Shown piece by piece: positions 35,632 through 46,459 of a stretch of 64,000 nt of DNA; position 1 is the first letter of the stretch, and every line of letters begins with the position of its first letter. The DNA comes from Romanomermis culicivorax (taxonomy: Eukaryota; Nematoda; Enoplea; Mermithida; Mermithidae). The DNA is taken from positions 1 through 64,000 of the forward strand of contig CAWUHX010000378.1 in the NCBI GenBank assembly GCA_963922205.1, read 5' to 3'. The translations under genes and the position numbers were made by a program. The notes under the pieces were generated by a model, which saw only the letters and a program-made list of their open reading frames with translations, ran no database searches and was not told the DNA's origin.

Positions 35632-35822
35632 ATTCTACAATACATATAAAAAGCAATAAAAAGTTAAATGATGGTCGCCAACATCATCATCATCATCACC
35701 CAGCATCAAAAACAACAACATAAACGTAAACATCTGAAACTACGTTCTTAAAAAATTCTTAAATTCTCATTCTTAAAAAAGACTCCACATAGACTAGTCC
35801 GTTTCAAGGATATCTATTCAAA

Positions 35823-37177
35823 ATGAGTAAATTTATTGATGCTGCATCCTCTCCTAGTAGTAAAACGGAATTCGATTTATTTACTGTACCTCCAACACAA
35901 GTCACTATTTGTAGAAGTTTTTGGTCTGAAGTTCAACTCCAGAATCCTTGTACTAATGAAGGACCCTACGAGTTTGTTATTTCACCTGATTCATATATGC
36001 TGAATTTATCAAAAAATTTTATATATTTTACTATTGGACTTATGAAAGCTAATGGTACTGCTTTCACTTTGACATCAGATGCCAACAGCAATCTCAATGG
36101 TAATGTTGTGGCGCCAATTAATTTGATTGGCAAAACATTTTTTAAACAGATCAAAATGTACTTAAATGGAAAATTAATATCTGACAGGTAAGTTTCATAA
36201 TTAAATGTATGTTCACGTTTTTTTAATTTTAACATGTTAACATTTTAGTAGGGATAGGTATGTACAGATCTTATTTGGAAATGGAATTGAACTATGGTCA
36301 TGATGCTAAGTCGACACATGTTGCAGCTGCTGGTTATGCTTTTGAAAATGGCAATGTTCTTGATATAAAGAAAAACAAGGGTGCTTTGGAAAGATTTCAA
36401 ATGTTCAAAAACAGTGCAGTTGTTGAATTAATGGCCCCTATACATGCCGATCTATTTATGCAAGAACGTTTTCTATTGAATCAATGTACTTTGAAAATTG
36501 ATTTATACAGACATAGAGATGATTTTTGCTTGCAAAAATTTATATCTACTGACAACGAAGCCTATAAGATTGAGGTTAAAAGCATGTCTTTATTTATTAA
36601 AAAAATTGAAGTTGCAGATAATATCAATCTAGCTGTTGAATCCATGTTACAAAATATAGCTGCAAAATACCCTATTCGTAAATATCATGTTACAAGTCTA
36701 TACATAACAATTTGTCATCGCTCAGCTCCTCTAAACTTGTTGTTCACAGGTCCTTTACCTCATCATCTCATTGTGGCGCTTATTGATGGTGCGGCTGCTA
36801 GGGGTGATTATTATCAAAGCCCCTTCAACTTCAAACATTTTGGGTTAAACGAAATTAAAATAACAAGTGGTACTACAACGTTACCTACAAGGCCTTATAT
36901 GTTAAGTTTTAAAGAAAACAAATATTTGCACATTTTTATACAATTATTTGAGGGTGTAGGAATTGGTACAGATAACAAGGGCAATGAAATTACTCGAAAT
37001 TCTTCTACAACGCATAACACACTTTTTGTTTTTGATTTGACTCCTTGCGGTATGGACGGTAATTTTTGGGAACTCATACGTGAAGGAACCACCAGTTTAC
37101 AAATGAATTTTGGAGAGGATATACCAGATGGTGGTATTGAAGCACTTATATATGCAGAATTTGACTCTCTCTCATAA
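35823..37177 (+). pseudogene. Major capsid-like protein, Polinton 1, one intron
   Basis: Resembles the animal Polinton proteins often annotated as F54H12.2-like, which I take to be the major (double jelly-roll) capsid protein. Exon 1 35823-36187 (SKTEFDLFTVPPTQV; FKQIKMYLNGKL), a 61 nt intron with GTAAGT donor and CATTTTAG acceptor, exon 2 36249-37177 (MELNYGHDAKSTH; PMRNL-like core absent; ends AEFDSLS). After splicing, frame agrees with the Polinton 2 protein for eight codons, then a one-base loss near 36262 shifts it. Otherwise both exons are open with no stops. Total about 430 codons. Polinton 2 has no intron at this point. Confidence 0.8.
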
Positions 37178-38222
37178 TGATTGATAAAAATCGTGAAACT
37201 TTTATGGATTATAGTATTCAAATGTGCTATATATTTACATTATGTACATTTCATTTTTTTATAATAAAAAATCCCTTATAGTTTTGTTTATACTACCCTT
37301 CTCATTAACTATTGTTTAGAAATATTTTTCAGTTTATCCCTAATTATAAATGAGCATCCTTCTATTACCTCTTCTTTCCTTTATTCTCTCTCCTTTAGTT
37401 CTACAGTACTCTCTGCAATTATCTCCCACATTCTTTTTACCCTAAGACCTATAGAAAGCTATATAATACAACAAATCTCAATATGAGCAACACTATACTT
37501 ACTTTATGTAATTATTTTGTACATACTCTCTACATCTCACTCACTCACTCATACACCTCTAATTATTTGACTACAGTAAACCCTTTTTCATTTTCCAGCA
37601 GCTGACACACACACACTAGAGCTCTAAAGAAACAACCACTACTATAAAACGCAATAAATAAAAAATTTTATTAACTTTCATTTTAATTTTATTTTATTTT
37701 TAAAACAAAATAGAGTAATGAATATACATATATACAAAATTTACCTGAGAATAAAAACATTAAGTTTTGAAAATTTTGCAAAAATTTTTACTTACATAAA
37801 ATATATACATTGAACCTCCTCCACCCATCACCAACACCCCGCTGCTGCCACCGCCGCCCTCCCTACAGCTTCAGAGGTAACCACTAAAATTTTTACAAAA
37901 TTTAAAAACTATTTTAGTTAAACAAAAATTTTTGTTATAATATATCATTTTAACTGATTACTAATAGGTACAAAATCTATTAACAGTCTTTATTATTTTT
38001 ATAATAAATTTTTATCGTACAAAATTGTGAAAATAATTAAAAGCTTCTAGAATATTCTAGAAACAATGTTTCATCAATTTACTTAACTACATACACATAC
38101 ATATGTTAACATATACATGAACTAAAAATCTGTAACATACTGTGTTTAGTACAATTTAACCTATACATATTTATCTTAAAATATTGCAGTAAAAAGCTTA
38201 TAACAATTTTTACTCTCTTTAG

Positions 38223-38444
38223 CTATAAATCTTTAGACCTAAGACATGATTTAAGTATAAGATCAAAAACTTGATAGAAACGCGGTAGCGCCAACCCTAT
38301 CTTCTGCTCGACGTAAAAATCCTCGGGGTTTCCCCATTCAGCCCTCGCAAGCGGGGGGAGGATGTTCCACAGGTGGGAGGCTAGTGGTCGTCGGCCAACA
38401 AAGGGTTTTCGAACAACTGGCGTAGACGTTTCATCAAACCCCAA
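38223..38444 (-). CDS. Hypothetical frame in GC-rich island
   Basis: A 73-codon frame, notably more GC-rich than its surroundings, with GRRPLASHLWNILPPLA in the middle. Upstream codons to ~38560 stay partly open but contain stops. No family recognised; it may be a captured gene fragment or chance. Confidence 0.2.
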   Translation of the reverse strand: MGFDETSTPVVRKPFVGRRPLASHLWNILPPLARAEWGNPEDFYVEQKIGLALPRFYQVFDLILKSCLRSKDL

Positions 38445-38831
38445 AAGGGTTTCTGTCTAGCCGGATATTCAACCCCCTGTTGGCTTTTCCACCAGGTTTT
38501 GAACTCCGCCCATGCCTCCTCTCAAAAGACTGAGCGTCCACGTCAGTCGTTGTTAAAGATGGCTCTAAATTAATAATAATATTTTTAATATTTTAAATAG
38601 CATCCATATTAATTTAGAAAATCAAAATATTTGTAAGATCACCGTACCGTAAGCCTCACAAGCGGCTGTTAACGCTGAAATGAACGTAACGAATATGACC
38701 TCCATTGATATTGTCTTAGGTTACAAAAATAATAATGATTCTTCTTCTTCTATTTTTTCTATTTATACCTCTTTACCCTCATTAAACCTTTTCCAGTTTT
38801 TTCTGCTTTTTGGGTTGAATCTTTTCGGTTT

Positions 38832-39001
38832 TTCTTTGAAGGTTCTAGGCTCTAGGTTATTCTAGAAAACTATCAAAATAACAATAATCACCTTAATTGT
38901 TTTGGTAAAGTGTCTCTTTGAAGGTTCTATGCTCTAGGTTATTCTAGAAAACTATCAATATAACAATAATCACCACCTTAATTATTTTGGTAAAGCGTCT
39001 T
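38832..39001. repeat. 85 bp tandem duplication
   Basis: Two adjacent copies of a unit containing TTTGAAGGTTCTA, TCTAGGTTATTCTAGAAAAC and TTTTGGTAAAG, differing by a few bases and a 3 bp insertion. Confidence 0.85.
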
Positions 39002-39339
39002 TTGCAACCATGTTTTATAGAACCTTTGACCTTTTCTAGCATTTCTAATTGGTTTTATGATCTAAATGGCTTCAGCTGTCTAAACTTTTTATGTTTGCTC
39101 TGGAAAAACACTCTGTATACAAAATCGTATCTACCTGTATAAATCATTATGCAATGTATAATGTATCAATTTCTATACACAGAGTAGCATTCATGTATGT
39201 CTACCCTTGATGATTTAGTAGACCTTTAACCTCCTAGTACAATTTTGTGTATATACGTCTTGTGTTTTCTTTTTCTTTTTTTCTTTCTTTTCTTTTTCTT
39301 CAAATATTTTTGTAGTATCAGTTACGTTTTCTACATCTA

Positions 39340-39700
39340 GAATATTTTTGCATCTCAAGTGCTTAATTTTCTACATACGTTCTATGTCCGACTCATTTGG
39401 GTCATTTTTCTATTAAAGACCTTGGTCATTTTACGACCTTATAAGTATAAAGCAGTAGGAATAATGTTTCAAGTTTTATAGACTCTTAGAGTTTTTATAT
39501 GTGGAATTGAGCATTCTAATCTAAAAGACCGTTCTAATTTGGATGATCGTTCAGTATGCAGGGCTTCCAGCTAATCTGTTAACCTGCAAACGGCGCACCT
39601 CTTATATTGGAGCCCGAGGGCGCTTTTTTTGAAAGACTTTCTCCATGGGTGGAGGGAGTCACTTTTATAAATGCTTTCTTTTTTGTTTTTCCATTTTTGG
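39340..39700. repeat. Degenerate extra copy of TIR sequence
   Basis: Parallels the right TIR section at 39870-40190 in the same orientation: CATTTTTCTATTAAAGACCTT, GGAATAATGTTTCAAG, ATAGACTCTTAGAG and a GGGTGGAGGGAGTC/AAGC block in matching order, but strongly diverged. Confidence 0.6.
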
Positions 39701-39779
39701 TTCACATTATCATTATTATTTTTTTATTTGGACTACAGTATTTTTGCAATAAACAAAAATAATACATTGCCTCAAAAGT

Positions 39780-40519
39780 TTTACAATAAACTAGAAATGA
39801 TACAGCAATTTAAAAATTTTCCTTTTGATACGTAAGGATTTTTGAATTCTCCAAAAATTTTCTACACGCTTTTTATGACCAGCTCATTCCAGTCATTTTT
39901 CTATGGAAGACCTTCTCGGTCATTTTTGGCTGACAATCAAACTTTATATGCATGCACCCGTAAGGATAATGTTTCATTGCGTATAGACTCTCTCGAGATT
40001 TTACTCATTAAACAGACCATTACTGACCAGTTTGACAGTTCTGACATTTATTGACTTGAACGATTGTACAGGAATGGGACCTCTGAACATATTTACGCCT
40101 GCAGGTGGCACCCTTTTGTCAAAGGGAGTCCAGGGGCGCAAATTTTTGAAAGGCTTCCTCTGCCCACGGGGGAAGCCATTTTTATACAAGATCTCTTTTT
40201 ATTTCTTTTCCATTTTTTGTTCATTTTAGTTTCCCTTTTTCCATTTTTCATTCATCGTCGATTTTCCTTTCCCACCTACAGTAACACACATATTACCCTA
40301 ACTCCACTATTACCATAATCGAAAAATAACCATAATTCCACTATTACGGTAACTCTAGAACCTGTATGCTTAACCATATGACCTATAAATCGGCCAAAAA
40401 TCGACTGTATATGCTTACCATATGACCTATAAATCGGCCAAAAATGACAAATTATAGGTCATACACAAAAGATAGGGGTATCCTTAACCATATGACCTAT
40501 ACGGGCCGGCCTTACTACT
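39780..40519 (-). repeat. Polinton 1 right terminal inverted repeat
   Basis: Inverted partner of 21192-21955. It ends GGCCTTACTACT, followed by the target duplicate GACACT at 40520-40525. Confidence 0.93.
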
Positions 40520-40656
40520 GACACTGTTGTTTCTCAGCATGGATCCAGATCTAATCGGATCTGGTTTTGAATTTTATCATAAATTTCAATGCAGGGTCAG
40601 GGTGTATTCTTGAGTTTCATCACATTACATAATATCTTTAATATAGATATATTATA

Positions 40657-43600
40657 TCATCGCTTCTTTTTCACATGCATTTTTTTCACCGCCCACACAC
40701 TGTTTAATACATCATTTGAGACATTCGGTCCCATTCGAAAGGGCACGACGTTCCAGTGGTGACTGACTTGAATCTTCTGGGTAAATGTTCCGTTTTCCTG
40801 AGAACAGATTTGAACCTTTGTTGGCATGTTTGTGAATCGGCATAAAAAACTGAATATTTCGAATTCTATCAATTTCGCTCGGGTTTTTTCATTTTTTAAC
40901 ATCCAAATCAAGGACGATAGAAAAAAATTTCCTGTTCTCGTCAAATTCATAAACATTAAAATATACATTGTTTTTTGATCCAAGGTTCTAGACCAATTTG
41001 TGACCAATAAAATTATGCTGCACAAATTGACCGAAGCAGCCAAGGAAGTTTGGTAGATCAAAAACGGCAGCAAATCGGACATCGTTTTGATGTTGCTCCA
41101 ATTTGTAAATCTTTGCTGTAAATTATGGCTGGCGGTATTGATTGTGAAATTTAGGGCGTATTGACGTACATTGGCTCGATAGATGAGGCTGAAAAATGAG
41201 AGACTCAAGCTGCTTTTTATTCAAAAATATTCATTTATTGAAAATTATTATTTAATCAGATATCGAAAAAACAAGTTCAGGGTTCCGGTTCCAGTAATGT
41301 CAAAGTTTAATAAATTAGAGAAAAGCATATTGAAGATTAGTACCGAAATCTGGCTATTTCGGTCGGTGCATCCAACATGATCAGGTGGTCTTTTACTTTA
41401 TTAATTTGTGAATCTTTTTCATGCTATTTTTCATGAGCTCCCTCCCTTTTCCTCATCAGTTTTCTTGACTGCATTTCTTGTAAAAAATGATGCTCTACTG
41501 TGAATGATTGTCATGCTCATTTTTCGAAGTAAGCAGCTTCTGCCGGTGACACTTTTTTTCATTTCGTCTGGTGGACCCAATATACACATCCTTATTTTGG
41601 GTTTTTCCACGTATTTATCCTCCCATTCGGGGCACTTGTAGTTCTTTTGTGCTCAACAATATGCTCTAGTTTTCACCTTTTGTGATCGCGAATAACTCGT
41701 ATTGCCGTATTCCTTCGGCAGTACTGTTCAACTTCCGCCTTGCAGTATTTCAGTCAAATTTTTGATGAAGATATTGTCAACTTCATTATCAACGTGTTTC
41801 CTCGATTTTACTTTCGTGTTAGAATATTTCAGTTTTTCGTGTCACAGTAATTTAGCCGAATTCTTGACAAATTGATTGTCGACTTTATTGTCCTAGTGGA
41901 TATCTTTCAGTGACATCAACATCGATTCACATGGAAGACGATTTTACAGTGATTATTTTGGAATCCATCTGTAGCAACATCCTCTGTCACTGAGGACAGA
42001 GGCCTGTTTTACTACCAACTCCATTTATTGTTGTTTCATTCACAGTAACTAATAATTGTGAATTTCAAAACCCTATCATTTTGCGAGTACAAGAAATTTA
42101 TGGGATTTGCTTTGTTTGGAGCAGAAATGTGTGAATTACTGTTATCTATACAGAACGATCAATTCTATTTTCTCTGCTATAATGTGCATCCATGCCAAAG
42201 TTGAGGTGTCTCCCACCCACTTCACTCCGTCTGGAAAAAAGGCAGTTTTTTCGAACGTACGTTATTTCTAGAGAAATTTAGTTTTCGAATTAACTATAAT
42301 ATGTCATTTTTATTTCGTTCTAAACAACCCGTTCTGTGTTAAAAATTCGAAAAGTTCCAGGGATTTTTAAATTCTTGCATTTTTTCAGTCCATTTAAGCA
42401 GAAAATTTAGATGTTGTGACTACTCTAGAGTCATAATTGGCGCAAAAATCCGGAAAATTTTTTTGTATTCTGACCGTTAATTTGTTTTTTTACCGGTTCC
42501 CGTAACTCGAGAAAATTGTTTTTCAATTAGCCAACTTATGCAACCCATTTTTCAGATTCCGACTGTTTTTTTTTATATTGAGAATTATTGTTAATGACGG
42601 ATGGAAAAGGGAATACTTGGAAGCGACTGTCTCAGCACCAGATGATTAATTGATGAAATTTGGTAACAGATACTATAGCCTGTTTTTCAGGACATGCTTC
42701 TAAATTATAAACTGGAAAAGTATTATTTTATATTTCTACGATTTCCTGCAAAACCAAATACAATTTTTGGCCAGACTCAACCAAGCTTTTGAATTATTGG
42801 AATGAAAAATCTTACTGTAAAAGCTTCGTTCAAATGATTTTGACGACACTATTGATTTTTGGCATTTTTGCAATTTCGGAGCATTTTATAAAAAACAAAC
42901 TATAGGTGTTGAGATTTATCAAAGCAGCGTGTATATGGGAACTGCAGAACTGATTCCAAGATTTTGTGGTGCCGTGATCGTGTGATCAATTTTAATTCTG
43001 TTGTCCGTACATGAAGTGGCGCAAGCAAAAGTAGAAAGACTAGTCGGTGATGATTTGCACCTTCATCTTGATTGTTTAGTGTCTGTTGTGTTTTTTTCAT
43101 TCTTTATGGACCAAGTTGGACCTCGTGTCAGATCTGTATTTTATTTATGCATTTTGGTCGACACGAAGTAGAAGCTCAACAGAGTCGCTTATCTTTGGTT
43201 TGAATTAGTGTTCAGGTTAAAGATTCTCGTTACTGAATCAAGTAGTTTATGAAGCTTGCTGGTAGGACTTCTATGAGTTCGGACGTGAAGATCTAGTGTT
43301 CGTAGTATACTGTTTGGGCTTTAAGAAATGTTGCACTTCAGTATAAACCCAAGGGTCAGAGCTATTATATGCAGTACTCCAGAGCTAGAGCATCTGAAGC
43401 TGAAACCACGCAAGCTGCCAGACAGTTAGGGTAAGAATCGTGTAAATCAACATCCTAAACCATTTTTTTCAATAAAACTTACCAAAATAAGATCGCCAGA
43501 GCCACTTGCACTACGGTATAAACACAAATATCAAAGCTTTGGGCACTGCTATCCACTGTGAAAAAAGAATTACAAAATTCCACGGTTTGATTAGCAACTT

Positions 43601-44426
43601 TGGCCACATTGGCCAACGCTTTGGCGACAAAATAGCCGTTCAAAGAATATAAACTTAGGGCCAAAATCAAAGTCAAAAATAACGATCGATGTTCATGATG
43701 GAGATAAAAAATACGCCGCGATAAGAAACTCCAGAGACAACGTTCCAAAGTCAGAATGCCCAAAAATTCCATGAAGAGTCGGTAAGATGGAACGAGCAAA
43801 AATGTCAAAAAGAAGCACTGCAATTTGTTCAACTTGGCGTCAGCGGGGTTGAAATAATAGGCGATATTGTAGGCTGCTACAAAATCAACAATTTTTAATC
43901 AAAAAGTGATAAGCAAGTACACGAACCAACTATGGGAATGTTTGTACCACTATAGACAATTGTCATATGTTTGTCTAGTCAAAAGAATTTATATGTCGCA
44001 TTCACAAGGGTCACGAAAATTTATTTCATTTTCCAGCGCTCATAATCTCAACAGTCTTATGCCACCTGACAAAAAAATCTTTTTTAAAGTGTAAAATCTC
44101 ATAAAATTGGTCACCAGTCGACAGACCTTCTAGCCAACTAAATAACGTTTCCTCATTTGCAATATTGACCAAAATATACACTAGTCTTTCAAAATTTCCG
44201 ATTATGTCCGCTTACCGACTGCGCTCTGGGCAATCGTATTTAATATGGCCGCCGCAAAAGCATTCACCAATAAAATTCTAACGTTTCTGTGCAACAAAGT
44301 CAATTTAAGGACGACTAAAATGACCAAAAAGCACATCCAAACAGCGAAAATAGCCACAACGATCAAAATGATCGATTGCAAAAGGATGAATTCATTCAAT
44401 CGAAAAATTGTCGTTTGTGACGTCAT
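40657..44426 (-). CDS. Seven-transmembrane receptor, nematode chemoreceptor-like
   Basis: Probably a G-protein-coupled chemosensory receptor at the plasma membrane of sensory neurons. Exons 44426-44216, 43876-43483 and 41188-40657 join in frame (phases 1 and 2, GT-AG) to give 378 aa without internal stops. Hydrophobic segments: ILIVVAIFAVWMCFLVILVV (TM1), a segment after HRNVRILLVNAF (TM2), one ending FLGILTLERCLW (TM3), FLTLILALSLYSLNGYF (TM4), YTVVQVALAILFW (TM5), SLAASVNLCSIILLV (TM6) and MYILMFMNL (TM7). The LTLER after TM3 and the RF.N..NI..M pattern before TM6 resemble nematode Sra/Srab/Sre families; I cannot say which. Intron 2 is 2.3 kb, very long beside the 50-80 nt introns nearby. 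The gene appears intact. Confidence 0.75.
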
Positions 44427-44839
44427 CCTTAGAATTTTTATTTTAGGAGGTAATAAATTTGATCTAAATCGTAATTTTGCCGCATGTTTCGATCAAGGAT
44501 GTTCCAAAAAAACTGGTACTAACATATTTCGGGACATTCCTCGCGCAGTTATCGTTGAAACTGAAGCAAGAGCGCGAAAGACAATTCATCCCCAAAGTTG
44601 TGTGGGTCGAAAAAATTAAAAAAGGTAATGAAATGATTGACGTCAATAATGATTGAAGTGTGAATAACAACAACGTCAGTTTGGATTAAAAATTGAGGTT
44701 ACTATGGAAACTGATCCTCGCAATTAAATGACACATTCTGGAGAACAAGAGAAGTAATTTTACCAGTTCATGATCTCAGCGAGGCAATTAGATGAAACGA
44801 ATAGTTCAGAGGCCGTTAAAAAAATAATCAACCACCTGA
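44427..44839. promoter_or_regulatory. 5' region of the receptor gene
   Basis: No other feature seen upstream of the receptor start; its promoter should be here. No motif assigned. Confidence 0.25.
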
Positions 44840-45710
44840 TTTGGGGCCGGCTGGACAGGCTCTCGATTCAAGTCCAGATCTAGTGAGTAAAACCCGATGC
44901 CGGATCTTGCCCGCTGAGCCGGCGTTTGTGTGTAAAAGCCAGAACTGGCACTGAATCCGGGTTGGCCTGAATGCAGTACTTGATATGGATGCAGTCCTGG
45001 TTCCGGCGGATAATCATATCCAGGGTCGGAACTATCATATGGTACAATGGCCGCACAGTTGATCTACGTCATTTCTTGAACTGACGATTGATATAGTGAG
45101 TGATATGAGTTCATCTAGATGAACCGAATGACCAGGCCACTGGTCACTCATGTGATCTCTTAATCATAAATATTAAACAGAAGGCTGACGTCATCCTGAG
45201 TTCTTCCAATGATCCGGTGACCATTGAAAATCGGTAAAAATTTTTTTCAAATGAATAAGTTTCGGGTATGGTTTCAGTATTTGATCAGAAGCTGGAACTA
45301 TGCCGTAAACCTGTAAGATAAGATAGCTATTCAGATGAATAATGTCATTTCTTGAGTTTATACCTGATGGAATGAATGATGTGGAGTCACCTAAATGATC
45401 AGAGTGATCACTTGTCACCCAAATATCCCTTCCATCAAAGTAACTGGAACAATGATCAAATTCTTTCGAGGATAATTTGAGGTCATCCAAGGTCATTCGA
45501 GAGACTACTGATGGATGCATTCCTGGTTTCAGCGAATAATCAGATCCGGGGCAGGAGCCACTATGAAATATCATAGCCACACAGGTTGCCGATGTCATTT
45601 CTTGAACTAACGATTGATAGTGACTGAAATGGATGACACTGGTCACTCATTTGACTTTTTAGTCAGAAATTGTTCAAATAGTCACCAGATGCCTGACATC
45701 ATCTAAAGTC
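44840..45710. repeat. Imperfect direct repeats of ~200 bp
   Basis: 44985-45190 and 45505-45710 share, in order, CATTCCTGG-like, ATCATATCC/ATCAGATCC, CATTTCTTGAACTgACGATTGATA-type and CACTGGTCACTCAT segments. A weaker third copy lies at 45235-45440. A 151-codon minus-strand frame crosses the repeats and is probably an artefact. Confidence 0.65.
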
Positions 45711-45969
45711 CTGTAATTTCATTCATCTATCATGAAGAATATGTTGGAAAACACATGCGAAAAACCGTAGCCAGGACATAGCTCTGGCCGGGGATTAAAT
45801 TCAGAGCAGACGACGATGAAAACGATTGAAATCAGTCATATAATCATGATTGTTCGGAAAATCGACTTTTTTGCATTCTGATAAGTTTAGCTTATTTGTT
45901 TTTTGCCTCTTGTCTCACTATAACACGAGAATGTTGTTCCCAGAAAGTTGAAATATGGGTCGAAGTCCA

Positions 45970-46260
45970 CGCAATTATTATGAAAAAACATGTTGGAAAA
46001 CACAGGATATGGCTCCGGGTGGGAGAAGAGGCTCCGGTTGGGAGAGCCGGCTCCCAACGACCGCTCGACTCCGCATCAGCTGAACCTATGGAAATATTGA
46101 CTATAGCATCATTATTTTCTGAATTATTATGAAAAAACATGTTGGAAAACACAGGATATGGCTCCGGGTGGGAGAAGCGGCTCCGGTTGGGAGAGCCGGC
46201 TCCCAACGACCGCTCGACTCCGCATCAGCTGAACCTATGGAAATATTGACTATAGCATTA
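45970..46260. repeat. Tandem duplication of ~150 bp, nearly identical
   Basis: ATTATTATGAAAAAACATG begins both copies (about 45975 and 46125). Both contain GGCTCCGGGTGGGAGAAG and end near GACTATAGCAT. The near-identity indicates a recent duplication. There is no gene. Confidence 0.9.
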
Positions 46261-46459
46261 TTACCATAATCGACTGTACAGTTATGCAGTTAATCATCTT
46301 TTTTTCTGAAAATACTTAAATGAAAATTGGCTACATGTAACTCACGACGTTGAAAAAATAGACCATGAAGTCTTCACATTGGTAACCCACGCGATAACTA
46401 GAATAAATTCGAAAAAATGAATAAATTTAAAATGATTCTAGAATGCTGCAACATCAATT

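Larger units (their letters stand above)
37178..39779. other. Non-coding right arm of Polinton 1
   Basis: 2.6 kb AT-rich. It holds a GC-rich island (38225-38570) with a 73-codon minus-strand frame of unknown content (WNILPPLARAEWGN), a tandem duplication at 38830-39000, a CCGCCGCC-type patch at 37835-37865, and a degenerate second copy of TIR sequence at about 39340-39700. No Polinton gene is recognisable. Confidence 0.6.

Noticed and set aside
45191..45646. 151-codon minus-strand frame
   Set aside because: Lies across imperfect direct repeats; the other repeat copy does not keep the frame open.
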